NCBI GenBank assembly: GCA_964569295.1
Contig: CAZMVU010000020.1
Span: 1-39,194 of the forward strand
DNA: 39,194 bases
Direction of reading: 5' to 3'
Origin: CAZMVU01 sp964569295
GTDB lineage: Bacteria > Hydrogenedentota > Hydrogenedentia > Hydrogenedentales > JAGMZX01
Of the stretch, positions 16,321 to 25,060 are shown piece after piece; positions within the stretch are counted from its first letter, which is position 1, and each line of letters begins with the position of its first letter. The notes below the pieces were generated by a model, which was not told where the DNA came from, ran no database searches, and saw only the letters and a program-made list of their open reading frames with translations. The position numbers were made by a program, and so were the translations under genes.

Positions 16321-17031
16321 TTACTCCTGCGTTTTCATATCGGACCCGCCTTCGTCAAGGCCGGTTTCTGCTGCGGCCTGGTCCAGTTTCTTTTCCTTTC
16401 TTTCAGCGGCCTTTTTGCCCTTGATGCGCTTGAGGCGGAAAATATCCTCGCGTTCGCGCTCGTCCAACACCTGGGCAATGGCGCGCATGTCTTCCCGGTA
16501 CGTCGGGATCAGGTATTCCTCGAGCGCATTGATGCGCCGGTTGACTTTCTTGACCTCTTCGCCGATGATTTGCAGGTTGCGTTCGAGGGGCGCGCATTTG
16601 AGCAACTGTTCGAGCATTTCCTCGAAACTCTCCGAGGCCTCGTGCACGTGGGCCGAGCAATCGAGCAGGCCGGCGCCGCGTTCCGCAGTGTTGCGTACAA
16701 CGTTTTCGATCTCCACCTCGGCCAGGCTGAGCCCCCAGACCGTGACCGTGTTCACCGTGATGTTGAGATCGCGGCGGCCAGCGGTGGCGGCGGATCGCAG
16801 TTCGGGGGTGCCGCGCACGGCCTGAGCCAAGGCGAGGCTCACCGCTGCGTCGCGCCCGCGGCGGAATAGCTCGTCGCGCATGGCGTGCAGTTCGCGGGCG
16901 CGCTTGAGCAGCTCTTGGAGGAGGGCGTCGCGCTTGCCTTTCAGCAACCCCGCGCCTTCCTGCGCGAATTTGACCTGCTCTTTGCGCTTGAGCAGGTTCA
17001 TCCGCGTGGGCGGCAAGGTGTCCATGCTCAT
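16321..17031 (-). CDS. ntpD: V/A-type ATPase subunit D (central stalk)
   Basis: 236 residues; a long antiparallel coiled coil forming the rotor shaft in the A3B3 head, equivalent to gamma of F-ATPases. The N-terminal signature PPTRMNLLKRKEQVKFAQEG and the C-terminal IKRIKGKKAAERK helix are typical. Length is slightly above the usual 200-220; the extra part is a charged C-terminal tail (GLDEGGSDMKTQE). ATG at 17031 has GGGAG eight bases upstream. It lies 15 bases after the B subunit and just before the PtsN-like gene. Confidence 0.95.
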   Translation of the reverse strand: MSMDTLPPTRMNLLKRKEQVKFAQEGAGLLKGKRDALLQELLKRARELHAMRDELFRRGRDAAVSLALAQAVRGTPELRSAATAGRRDLNITVNTVTVWGLSLAEVEIENVVRNTAERGAGLLDCSAHVHEASESFEEMLEQLLKCAPLERNLQIIGEEVKKVNRRINALEEYLIPTYREDMRAIAQVLDEREREDIFRLKRIKGKKAAERKEKKLDQAAAETGLDEGGSDMKTQE

Positions 17032-17046
17032 CGTCCGGACTCCCGG

Positions 17047-18492
17047 TCAGTTGTTCATCGCGGCTTCGGCCTGGCTCTCGTCGGGGTTCGCCGCGGTCTT
17101 TACGGGCGCATAGTGCGCGTCCACGACGTCCTTGGTAATGCGGGTCAGTTCGTCCTTGGGCAGCAGGCCCAGCAGCTTCCATCCGAGATCGAAGGTGTCG
17201 CCGATGCGGCGCCGGGTGAAGCCCTGGCCGAGCATCTGCTGTTCGAAGGCATTGGCGAAGCTGAGGTACTGGCGGTCGATCTCGCTCAGGGCGTCCTCGC
17301 CCACGATGGTCATAAGGCGGCGTACATTGGCGCCTTGCGCGTAGGCGGCGTAGAGCTGGTTCGACCATTCGCGGTGCCAGGGCTCGGTCTTGCCTTCCCC
17401 GATGCCGTTATTCATGAGGCGCGAGAGACACGGCAGAATGTCCACAGGGGGGAACACGCCCTGCTTATTCAGCGGGCGGCTCAGCACGATCTGCCCCTCG
17501 GTGATGTAGCCGGTGAGGTCTGGGATCGGGTGCGTGATGTCATCGTCTGGCATGGTCAGCATGGGAATCTGGGTGACCGAGCCCTTCTTCCCGCGGATGC
17601 GTCCGGCGCGTTCATAGATACTGGAGAGGTCGGTGTACATATAGCCGGGGTAGCCGCGCCGGCCGGGGATTTCTTCGCGGGCGGCCGATACCTGGCGCAA
17701 GGCCTCGCAGTAGTTGGTCATGTCCGTGAGGATGCACAGCACCTGGTAGTTCTTCTCGAAGGCGAGGTATTCGGCAATGGTGAGCGCGCAGCGCGGGGTG
17801 AACAGCCGCTCGATAGCCGGGTCGTCCGCCTGGTTGAGGAACGCCACTACCCGGTGCCCCTGGCCGCCCTCGTCAAAGGCGCGCATGAAGTACTGCGCTT
17901 CGCGTGCGGTGACGCCCATGGCGCCGAAGACGATCACGAACTGCTCGTCGCTCCCGGTGACGCCGGCGTTTTGCACGATGAGGTTGGCGAATTCGTTGCC
18001 GGGCAGGCCGGAGCCGAGGAAGATCGGCAGCTTCTGGCCCCGCACCAGCGTGTTGAACCCATCGATAGCAGAGATGCCCGTCTCGATGAAATCATCGGGT
18101 TGCGCCCGGGAAACCGGGTTGATGGCGGCGCCGGCAATGTCGCGATCTTCTGCCGCGGCAACTGGCGGCATGCCGTCGATGGGACGCCCGGCGCCGTCGA
18201 AACGCCGGCCGATGACATTTTCCGAGCAGGCCACGCGGGCCGCCGTGTCGCGCAGGGATACGGAGGTCCGCTTTACGTCGACGCCGGTCGTGCCCTGAAG
18301 CAACTGAACCACCGTGTGCTCCTGCGTCGCTTCGAGAATCTGCCCCTGCCGGACACTGGCGTTGGGCAGCTTGATGTCCAGGATAGCGCCGGTGGGAAAC
18401 TGTTGCGCGTTTTCCAGGAAAATGAGGGGCCCGGACACATAGGTCAGGTTCCAATATTCCTTGTGCAGCATGTCGCCGTAGTCTTCAGCCAT
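17047..18492 (-). CDS. ntpB: V/A-type ATPase subunit B (non-catalytic)
   Basis: 481 residues, the nucleotide-binding but non-catalytic subunit alternating with A in the hexameric head. There is no Walker A; the equivalent loop reads FLGSGLPGNEFANL, as in B subunits. The block SAAREEIPGRRGYPGYMYTDL and the motif PDDDITHPIPDLTGYITEGQ confirm the family. Full length (about 460-480). It follows subunit A by 19 bases in a tight operon. Confidence 0.97.
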   Translation of the reverse strand: MAEDYGDMLHKEYWNLTYVSGPLIFLENAQQFPTGAILDIKLPNASVRQGQILEATQEHTVVQLLQGTTGVDVKRTSVSLRDTAARVACSENVIGRRFDGAGRPIDGMPPVAAAEDRDIAGAAINPVSRAQPDDFIETGISAIDGFNTLVRGQKLPIFLGSGLPGNEFANLIVQNAGVTGSDEQFVIVFGAMGVTAREAQYFMRAFDEGGQGHRVVAFLNQADDPAIERLFTPRCALTIAEYLAFEKNYQVLCILTDMTNYCEALRQVSAAREEIPGRRGYPGYMYTDLSSIYERAGRIRGKKGSVTQIPMLTMPDDDITHPIPDLTGYITEGQIVLSRPLNKQGVFPPVDILPCLSRLMNNGIGEGKTEPWHREWSNQLYAAYAQGANVRRLMTIVGEDALSEIDRQYLSFANAFEQQMLGQGFTRRRIGDTFDLGWKLLGLLPKDELTRITKDVVDAHYAPVKTAANPDESQAEAAMNN

Positions 18493-18511
18493 AGTCGTAC
18501 CGACCTCTTGT

Positions 18512-20299
18512 TTATCGAACCTCGAGACTATCGAGGGCGTGTTTTACTTCTTCCCAGACGGCGTCCTTCTTTGCCATGAAACCTTCGTTCGGTTCGTCTC
18601 GCAACCGTGCGATTCTCTCGCGGGCGGGGAGCGCGAGGATGCGATTGAGCGGCACAGTGCGCCGGAGTACCTGCTGACACCCTTCATAGAAGGCGGTCAG
18701 GATATCGAGGAGCCCGCCCATTTTTTCGAGGCCGCAGAAGGCGTCGTTGTCCGAGAAGGCGTTTTGTTGCAGGAAGACTTCACGAATCATGCGGGCCACC
18801 TCGAGGATGAGCCGTTCGGCGTCTTGCAGGGCGTCGGGGCCTACGAGCTGCACGATTTCCTGTAATTCGGTTTCCCGCTGCAAGAGCGATATGAGATCCT
18901 GGCGGCGCTCAATCCATTCGCCCGGCGCATTTTCTTTGAACCACCCTTTGAGCGCCTCGACATAGAGTGAGTAACTGCGGTCCCAGTTGACTGCCGGATA
19001 GTGGCGGCGGTAAGCCAGCGCCGAATCGAGTGCCCATACCGCGCCCGAAACGCGCATCGAGGTCTGGGTGACCGGTTCCGAATAGTCGCCACCCGGCGGC
19101 GACACGGCGCCCACGGCTGTCAGCGAACCCCGGCGGGGTTCCTCGCCTTCCCGGGTTGTGCCCGCACAGATAACACGCCCGGTGCGCTCGTAGAACTCGG
19201 CTATGCGCGCGGACAGGTAGGTCGGGTAGCCTTCTTCGCCGGGCATTTCCTCGAGACGTGAGGAGATTTCGCGCAGCGCCTCGGCCCAGCGGGAGGTCGA
19301 GTCGGCCATGAGCGCGCAATCGTAGCCCATGTCCCGGTAATACTCGGCCAGCGTCATGCCCGTATAGACCGAGGCGTCGCGCGCGGCCACCGGCATGTTC
19401 GAGGTGTTCACCACGAGGATAGTGCGGCTCATGAGCGAGTCGCCCGTGTTCGGGTCTTTCAACTCGGGGAATTCGCGCAGCACTTCGGTCATCTCGTTGC
19501 CGCGCTCGCCGCAGCCGACATAAACGATTACCTGGGCGTTGCAGAACTTGGACAGGCTCTGCTCGACCACCGTTTTTCCCGTCCCGAAGCCGCCCGGTAC
19601 AATGGCGGAGCCGCCCATGGCAATGGGGAAGAGGCAGTCGAGGATGCGTTGACCGGTGAGGAACGGCGTGTCCATGGGCAGCTTGCGGGCGAAGGGACGC
19701 CCCTGCTTCACCGGGGACTGCTGCATCATAGGCAGTGCCGTGCCGCCCTCGAGCCGGGCGACCGGCTCCTCGACAGTGTACGCGCCCGCATCCGCGACCC
19801 ACGCGACCTTGCCCGCAGCAAAAGGCGGCACAAGTATGCGGTGCAGGATGGCGTTGGTCTCGGGCGTTGTGCCCAGTATATCCCCGCCCTGCACGACATC
19901 GCCTGCTTTCACCGCTGGCGTGAAGGGCCACTTTTTCCCGCGGTCGAGGGCTGTCGCCGTGATGCCCCGGCCGATGAAGTCGCCCGAGGTTTGCCGAATC
20001 GTTTCGAGCGGGCGTTGAATGCCGTCAAAGGTGGCGCCCAAAAGGCCGGGACCGAGTTCAACGCTCAAAGGTGCCTCGGTGGCGGTCACCGGCTCACCCA
20101 GGTACATGCCCTCCGTGCTCTCGAATACCTGCGCGTACACCTTGTCGCCTTCGATACGGATAACTTCGCCCAAGAGGCCTGCTTCGCCCACACGCACAAT
20201 CTCGCCCATGCCCACGCCGAGCATTTCATCGGCCTCGACCATCGGGCCCGAAATACGCACGAGTTTTCCTGTGATGCTTCGCTGTTTGGCTATGGCCAT
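18512..20299 (-). CDS. ntpA: V/A-type ATPase subunit A (catalytic)
   Basis: 595 residues, the catalytic subunit. The P-loop is GGFGTGKT at 236-243, differing from the common GPFGSGKT in the second and fifth positions but keeping Lys242 and Thr243. A Walker B region near residue 330 reads CALMADSTSRWAEALRE, and the bulge (non-homologous) region lies at about 110-200. Length is normal. The start MAIAKQRSITG at 20299 has GGAG eight bases upstream; an open extension to 20371 is rejected as unlike the family. Works with B, D, F, C, E, G, I and K in this operon to make ATP from, or spend it on, an ion gradient. Confidence 0.97.
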   Translation of the reverse strand: MAIAKQRSITGKLVRISGPMVEADEMLGVGMGEIVRVGEAGLLGEVIRIEGDKVYAQVFESTEGMYLGEPVTATEAPLSVELGPGLLGATFDGIQRPLETIRQTSGDFIGRGITATALDRGKKWPFTPAVKAGDVVQGGDILGTTPETNAILHRILVPPFAAGKVAWVADAGAYTVEEPVARLEGGTALPMMQQSPVKQGRPFARKLPMDTPFLTGQRILDCLFPIAMGGSAIVPGGFGTGKTVVEQSLSKFCNAQVIVYVGCGERGNEMTEVLREFPELKDPNTGDSLMSRTILVVNTSNMPVAARDASVYTGMTLAEYYRDMGYDCALMADSTSRWAEALREISSRLEEMPGEEGYPTYLSARIAEFYERTGRVICAGTTREGEEPRRGSLTAVGAVSPPGGDYSEPVTQTSMRVSGAVWALDSALAYRRHYPAVNWDRSYSLYVEALKGWFKENAPGEWIERRQDLISLLQRETELQEIVQLVGPDALQDAERLILEVARMIREVFLQQNAFSDNDAFCGLEKMGGLLDILTAFYEGCQQVLRRTVPLNRILALPARERIARLRDEPNEGFMAKKDAVWEEVKHALDSLEVR

Positions 20300-20373
20300 A
20301 TTTGGAACTCCATGTCGTGACGTCGAATGTGCGTTGTGTGGTTCGCCGGGTTTCCCATGAGAACCGCCCACGG

Positions 20374-20694
20374 CTAATCCAGGCGGATCTCGAAGCCCAC
20401 CGACGGTCTCACAAGGGCATTGATATAGCTTTCCGTGTCCATCTCCTCATCCTGGAACCGGGGGCAGAATATCACCAGGGGTAAGCCATGGTGGCGTTGC
20501 AGGAGCATGTTTGCGTAGTCCGAGAATTGGCTGCGGAACTCCTCGTCCACGAGCAGCATTTTGGCGCCGCTGGCCAGGAGATCCTCCAGGCAACGCTCTG
20601 CCTGGCGCACATTGCGCACTTCCTCCACCTGAATGCCAGTGAGCCCGAGGCCGATGGCCGTCGCCGACTGTGCTATTGCAACTATTTGCGCCAT
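20374..20694 (-). CDS. V/A-type ATPase subunit F
   Basis: 106 residues, a small Rossmann-like subunit that binds subunit D on the central stalk and can modulate coupling. The order beta-alpha-beta is visible: the start MAQIVAIAQSATAIGLGLTG, the middle AKMLLVDEEFRS, and LPLVIFCP. The C-terminal helix (MDTESYINALVRPSVGFEIRL) matches the family. Lies between subunits C and A at the expected place for a Thermus-like operon. Confidence 0.9.
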   Translation of the reverse strand: MAQIVAIAQSATAIGLGLTGIQVEEVRNVRQAERCLEDLLASGAKMLLVDEEFRSQFSDYANMLLQRHHGLPLVIFCPRFQDEEMDTESYINALVRPSVGFEIRLD

Positions 20695-20722
20695 GGTGTT
20701 TCCATCGTTATCTGAGCCCCGT

Positions 20723-21784
20723 TCAGGGGAACACGAGTTCTTCGCGCACGCGCCCGGACGGCAGGTGTCCTGCCAGGCCCCGGGCCACGAGGCGCAGGTT
20801 AATGCCTTCGTTGTACTTGCGCCAGGCGAAATCCATCACCACAGCGATTCCGAGTGGGTTGAGGATGGCCAGGCGGCGCAATTCGTTCATGAGGACGCGC
20901 TGGAAAAGGCGTTCGACCGGTGAGAATCGCTTGGTCTGCATGAACTGGTAGAGTTCATCGAGAAAGGCCATGTACCGCGTGTTTTTCAGTAGCTCGGCGG
21001 CCTCGCCCGCATCTTGAGCACGGCCAAGCCGGGCCAGCAGCTTGAAGGGCAGGGTGCCTTCCGGCAGGAACCGCTCGTCGGGGATGGGTGCCTGTTTCTC
21101 TTGGCGGAGCCGCGCGAAAGCGAGCCGGAGGTTGATCAAATCGATCTCTATTTGCAGAAAGAAGTGCAGTAGTTGCTCATTTTCCTCGCGGCTGTTTTTG
21201 AGCGTAGCCGCGTTTTCCACGAAATACTGCCGGTCCAGGGCGTCCTCGAGCACGCTCAAACGGCCGGTCTCGCGATAGCCGGGCAATGCCTCGCGAAGGC
21301 CACTGCAAAGCCCGGAGTTCCATGCGGTGAGTTTCCCCACCAGTTCCTCCATAGATTCCGATTCCGCCATGCGCTGTTGCACGGCGGGGGGGATGTCGGC
21401 GCCGGGCAGGAGCAGGGCGCGCGCCTCGTGCGCAGGTATGTCTTGGTGGCGCAAGCGGAGCAGCGCCTTCACTGTGTTCAAATCCCAGCGTGTGAGGAAC
21501 ATCACGAGTAATGTCCGGGGATGCTCCTCAGCCCGTTGCACCATGGTTTTGGCGGTGGCGAGGAGGTGGCGTGTGACCGCTTCCTCGATGGCGTCGGCCC
21601 CTTTATTCCTGGCCAGGGCTTCGGCCATTTCGTGGTGGTAGACCGAGCCGAGCAGGGTGTTGATCATGCGGTCCAGATCGTCCTGCCGTATGAATTCTTC
21701 GAACTGTTCGCGCGAAAAGAGCTGGCTTTTCAGGGCCCGCACGCGTGCATTCAGATAGGCAAAGAGAGGGAATGGTGCGCTCAT
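20723..21784 (-). CDS. ntpC: V/A-type ATPase subunit C (d-type rotor cap)
   Basis: 353 residues, all helical, of the AC39/subunit C family, which caps the proteolipid ring and joins it to the D-F shaft. Typical features are the N-terminal FPLFAYLNARVRALKSQLFS and the internal LLVMFLTRWDLNTVKALLRLR (a second, similar element appears in the C-terminal half, as expected of a threefold pseudo-repeat). The start MSAPFPLFAY at 21784 is preceded by AGAAGG and begins four bases after the E subunit stop. A TTG at 21805 is in frame but less likely. Confidence 0.92.
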   Translation of the reverse strand: MSAPFPLFAYLNARVRALKSQLFSREQFEEFIRQDDLDRMINTLLGSVYHHEMAEALARNKGADAIEEAVTRHLLATAKTMVQRAEEHPRTLLVMFLTRWDLNTVKALLRLRHQDIPAHEARALLLPGADIPPAVQQRMAESESMEELVGKLTAWNSGLCSGLREALPGYRETGRLSVLEDALDRQYFVENAATLKNSREENEQLLHFFLQIEIDLINLRLAFARLRQEKQAPIPDERFLPEGTLPFKLLARLGRAQDAGEAAELLKNTRYMAFLDELYQFMQTKRFSPVERLFQRVLMNELRRLAILNPLGIAVVMDFAWRKYNEGINLRLVARGLAGHLPSGRVREELVFP

Positions 21785-21788
21785 GGTG

Positions 21789-22379
21789 TCAGCCTTCTTT
21801 TCCAAACAGCATCTGCCTGCACAGGCGCCGTGCCTCGTTCTCGACCTTGTGCATGCGCAGGTCGAGCGTGTTGCTCAGGCGCGAGTGCCCCTCGGGGTCG
21901 TGAATGGCCACACCGCCGGTCAGTTCCGGGTCGGCCTGCACCCTCATGTGCGCCTTACCGCGGTGCGTGAGCCAGTTCAAGACTTGGTCTTCATAGGCGG
22001 GTGGCACCAGCACGATCGCCTCTGCGGGGGCATGCTCCAGCAGTTCGTCGAGCAGTGCCTCGAGCACGGGGGCAAAATCGGGTCCGTCCGCGAGCCGGGC
22101 CAGTTGGGCACGAACTTCACTCAGCAGGTCATCCGCGAGTGTGTCCCGTGCCGCAAGCACCTGTGTTTTCGCGGAGGCCCTGGCATGCTCACGGGCGCGC
22201 TGTGCCTCGGCCTCGAGTTCCGCATTGAGTTGGCTCACCGCCTCGTCACGTTGGGATCGAGCGTTCTGTTCGGCCTCCTGGCGCAGGCGGTCTGCCTCGG
22301 CCTGTGCCTGTGCGAGGCGCTCCTGGCGCTCCTTTGCAGCCTGTTGGGTCATCAACTCGAGCAACGGAGACACATCCAT
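21789..22379 (-). CDS. ntpE: V/A-type ATPase subunit E (peripheral stalk)
   Basis: 196 residues. The first half is an Ala/Glu/Gln/Arg-rich coiled coil (about 8-90) that would pair with the small G-type subunit as a peripheral stalk. The second half is the globular head-binding domain, ending VENEARRLCRQMLFGKEG with the characteristic LTGGVAIHDPEG block. Length normal (about 190-200). No clear Shine-Dalgarno sequence before the ATG. Confidence 0.88.
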   Translation of the reverse strand: MDVSPLLELMTQQAAKERQERLAQAQAEADRLRQEAEQNARSQRDEAVSQLNAELEAEAQRAREHARASAKTQVLAARDTLADDLLSEVRAQLARLADGPDFAPVLEALLDELLEHAPAEAIVLVPPAYEDQVLNWLTHRGKAHMRVQADPELTGGVAIHDPEGHSRLSNTLDLRMHKVENEARRLCRQMLFGKEG

Positions 22380-22440
22380 AGGGGGTATCGCTTTCGCATT
22401 TGAAGGATGCAGGCCGGCGAGCCCGGTCCTGCGGTTCGTG

Positions 22441-22788
22441 CTATATGTTCAGCGCGATAACGATGCCAAGCACGAAGCCGAGCACCACCATGGTTTCCGG
22501 CAGCGCCACCAGGATGAACACGCGGCCAAAAAGCTCCGGCTTCTCGGCCATGGCCCCGGTACCGCCCGCGCCGATGGCCGCTTGGACCTTTGCCGTGGCG
22601 AATGCGCCGCCCAGTATGCACAGGGCCGCACTCAACGCAACCCCCATTTCGCGCAGGCCCGCACCGACGCTCATCTGGTTGTTGTCCGAAACGCCGGCTT
22701 CACCCTCTTCGGGTGCGGCAAGAGCCATCGGGGCGGCGAGAATGGCGGCCATAATGACGAGGACCATTACGGCGATTGTTTTGGGCAT
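22441..22788 (-). CDS. ntpK: V/A-type ATPase subunit K/L (proteolipid, ring subunit)
   Basis: 115 residues: a signal peptide (1-25, ending PMALAA) followed by one two-helix hairpin, about 44-72 and 88-113. The ion-binding Glu98 is in ALPETMVVLGF; Gln69 in helix one and Thr99 are further possible ligands. This is the short, signal-bearing form like Thermus subunit L, not the duplicated four-helix NtpK of Enterococcus. Forms the rotor ring in the inner membrane. Start MPKTIAV at 22788 is chosen because GGGAG lies close upstream and it yields a clean signal peptide; an ATG at 22806 is in frame and would overlap subunit I less naturally. Confidence 0.92.
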   Translation of the reverse strand: MPKTIAVMVLVIMAAILAAPMALAAPEEGEAGVSDNNQMSVGAGLREMGVALSAALCILGGAFATAKVQAAIGAGGTGAMAEKPELFGRVFILVALPETMVVLGFVLGIVIALNI

Positions 22789-22799
22789 AGCAGCTCCCA

Positions 22800-24731
22800 T
22801 TACCATGACAGTTCCTTTCTAAAGGGGTTGTAGTTGCGCCCTTCGGGCTCGTAAAACTTGGGGAGAAACTCGACATAGTTCAGCCGCAACGAATGGATCG
22901 TGGGGCTGAACACGCCAATGCCGATATTGAGCAGGTGTACAAAACCGGCCAGGGGGATGCCCGCGGCCATGCCCCAGGCGCCGGGCATCGCGAGCACCAT
23001 GTTGGCCAGGTCGGCCAGTACAACCGATGCGAGGCCAAGCGCCATCAGACGCGCGTAACTCAGGATATTCGAGGTAAGGCCAATGATTTCCATGAGGCCC
23101 ATGGCGAACATGCTGCCCATGGCCCGGACCAGAAAGAATACCGCCGCCGCGAACAGCACCCCCGTCACGGGAAGCGCGAACGCGAGACCGCCCGGCGTGA
23201 CGCCGACAATCCCCGCCAGTGCCATCGCGAGAGCAGCAAGCCCGAGCAACATGCCCAGCCGTTCCTCCGCGTGTTCGCGATGCCCCTGGCGGTACCCTTC
23301 CACCACGCCGTAGAGTAGGCCGAGGGGGATATGAATAGCGCCGAAGGCTATCGCGACTCCGAGTAATGCCAGCGGTTCGTTCATCCGGTGGAACAGCGGA
23401 TGTATGCCGAAGTAGAGCTCTGGGAGATTGCCGAAGAATTCGGCATACAACAGGCCGAAGACAATGGCCGATGCGCCCATCCACTGGGCGATGGTCATGG
23501 CGTCGCACACCATCTCCTTGTGGGGGAGTCTGCGCTTCACGAGGGCCGCTACGGTGATAATGAAAATGCCATAGCCGGCATCGCCCAGGATGAAGCCATA
23601 GAATAGAATGAAGGAGATGGCGACTATCCAGGTGGGGTCTACCGTACCGTAGGTGGGCGGATCAAACATTCGCAAAATGAGCTGAAAGGGCTTCAAGTGG
23701 GGACGGTTTTTCAGCAGCGTGGGGATGCGGTGCATATCGACGCCTCTTTTCGGGAGTACGCCGAGCACTGCACGGCCGCCGAAGGTCTCTTTCAAGTCGC
23801 TGCTGAGGACGTCAAGCTGATCGGCCGGTGTCCAGCCATGAATGACGACGACCATTTTACTTTGGGCAAAGTGCTCGATGACTCTTAACTGGCTGAGCCG
23901 GTCGCATACGACGCGATCCAGCGCATGGAGCCGGGCGCCGTTTTCCTCGCAGTAGCGGCGGAGTTCCTGGCGCAGGTTTTCCACGTCCTGCTTGAACCGT
24001 GTCATCTTTGCCTTGGCGCGCTGGGCCGCTTCCGACAGGGGCAGCCCGGTGAGTTCGGGGTCGGGTACATCCAGCGGTACAATGCCATGCTCCTGCAAGA
24101 CCATGTCGGTCATGGCTGCTTGCTCCTCGGGGAACCGGACGATGGCCACGAGGTTGAGCCGGTCAAGTCCATGGGTGATAACGCCGCTTTCGGGCCCGAC
24201 ATCACGCAACAGTTGTTTTTCGATGGTCTTCATGATGCCGGCATTGCGTTTTGGAATAAGCAATGCTTTGCCCGTCACGCCGAGCTGCACGTCCCGGTCC
24301 TCGAGGAGTGGCGCGAGAATGTTGAGTACATTACTGTATTGGCCCAGCAGCTCCATATTGTCTTGGGCATTGAGGCGGCGCCGGGTAAGACGGCGCATAC
24401 CATGGTTGGCTTCTTCAATTTCCTGGCGCAAGGCTTCAATGCCGGTGCTATCATCGAGTGTGCGTGCAGCGGCGCGCACCTCGGCCTCCTCGGGTACGGG
24501 ATTGAGCAGAGAGAGCGACTCGCGCAACAGTGCTTGCAGCCGCTCGAGAAAACTGTACTCCTTTTGGCCTTCCTCGGGCAGGTGAATGCGGTGTAAGTAG
24601 TCTGGGTGCCCGTCGAGCGCCAAGGGCACATCTTCGATATGTACCACGCCGCGGTCCTGCAAGAATGGGATCATTTTCGCAAGCTCACCCTTGAGAAAGA
24701 CAAGCTCGATTCGCTCCATGGCGCTTATCAC
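22800..24731 (-). CDS. ntpI: V/A-type ATPase subunit I (a-type membrane stator)
   Basis: 643 residues. The N-terminal half (about 1-350) is cytosolic and helical, starting MERIELVFLKGELAKMIPFLQ; the C-terminal half has about seven to eight membrane spans from ISFILFYGFILGDAGYG onward, including a FGLLYAEFFGN and a LTSNILSYARLMALGLAS block that carries the conserved ion-channel Arg. It forms the half-channels facing the proteolipid ring. The start is GTG at 24731, with GGAGGG six bases upstream, and overlaps the stop of the G-type subunit by four bases (GTGA). An internal ATG at 24719 is possible. Confidence 0.95.
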   Translation of the reverse strand: MISAMERIELVFLKGELAKMIPFLQDRGVVHIEDVPLALDGHPDYLHRIHLPEEGQKEYSFLERLQALLRESLSLLNPVPEEAEVRAAARTLDDSTGIEALRQEIEEANHGMRRLTRRRLNAQDNMELLGQYSNVLNILAPLLEDRDVQLGVTGKALLIPKRNAGIMKTIEKQLLRDVGPESGVITHGLDRLNLVAIVRFPEEQAAMTDMVLQEHGIVPLDVPDPELTGLPLSEAAQRAKAKMTRFKQDVENLRQELRRYCEENGARLHALDRVVCDRLSQLRVIEHFAQSKMVVVIHGWTPADQLDVLSSDLKETFGGRAVLGVLPKRGVDMHRIPTLLKNRPHLKPFQLILRMFDPPTYGTVDPTWIVAISFILFYGFILGDAGYGIFIITVAALVKRRLPHKEMVCDAMTIAQWMGASAIVFGLLYAEFFGNLPELYFGIHPLFHRMNEPLALLGVAIAFGAIHIPLGLLYGVVEGYRQGHREHAEERLGMLLGLAALAMALAGIVGVTPGGLAFALPVTGVLFAAAVFFLVRAMGSMFAMGLMEIIGLTSNILSYARLMALGLASVVLADLANMVLAMPGAWGMAAGIPLAGFVHLLNIGIGVFSPTIHSLRLNYVEFLPKFYEPEGRNYNPFRKELSW

Positions 24732-25060
24732 CGGGTGCCCTCCTTGGCCTGCTTGGGCAGCACCAGATCGATTATGGCCCGGCGTGCTGCTTCTGCCCGG
24801 GTGGCAGCGTCCTGGCGCGTGGCGTCGATTTGTTGCTCGGCTTCCGCAATGATCGCTTCGTGTTCTTGCGTGCGTTGGGCCGCCGCCTCGCGGCGTAGCC
24901 GGGACAGTTCCTCTTGGAGCCGGGCGGCCGCGGCCTCTTGTGTTTCAGCCGCTTCCTTTCGTGCCGTTTCAATCAGTTGCTGGGCCTCGTGCTCCACTTG
25001 GGACCATTCGTGCAGCAAACGCTCTTCATGATCAGCGACTTTTTCCAGCAGAGACGCCAT
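24728..25060 (-). CDS. V/A-type ATPase G/H-type subunit (peripheral-stalk coiled coil)
   Basis: 110 residues, almost entirely charged coiled coil (EEAQQ/ARKEAAETQEAAAARL type), matching the length and character of subunit G (archaeal H) that pairs with E in the peripheral stalk. Recognised by composition and by position as first gene before I, as in Thermus. The start MASLLEKVADHEERL at 25060 has GGGGAA upstream; an in-frame extension to 25129 adds a non-family tail. It overlaps subunit I by four bases. Confidence 0.8.
   Translation of the reverse strand: MASLLEKVADHEERLLHEWSQVEHEAQQLIETARKEAAETQEAAAARLQEELSRLRREAAAQRTQEHEAIIAEAEQQIDATRQDAATRAEAARRAIIDLVLPKQAKEGTR

Noticed and set aside
22441..22788. 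Firm call of a sodium-coupled ATPase from the Gln/Glu/Thr set
   Set aside because: The same residues appear, as far as I recall, in the proton-coupled Thermus subunit, so specificity cannot be read from them.
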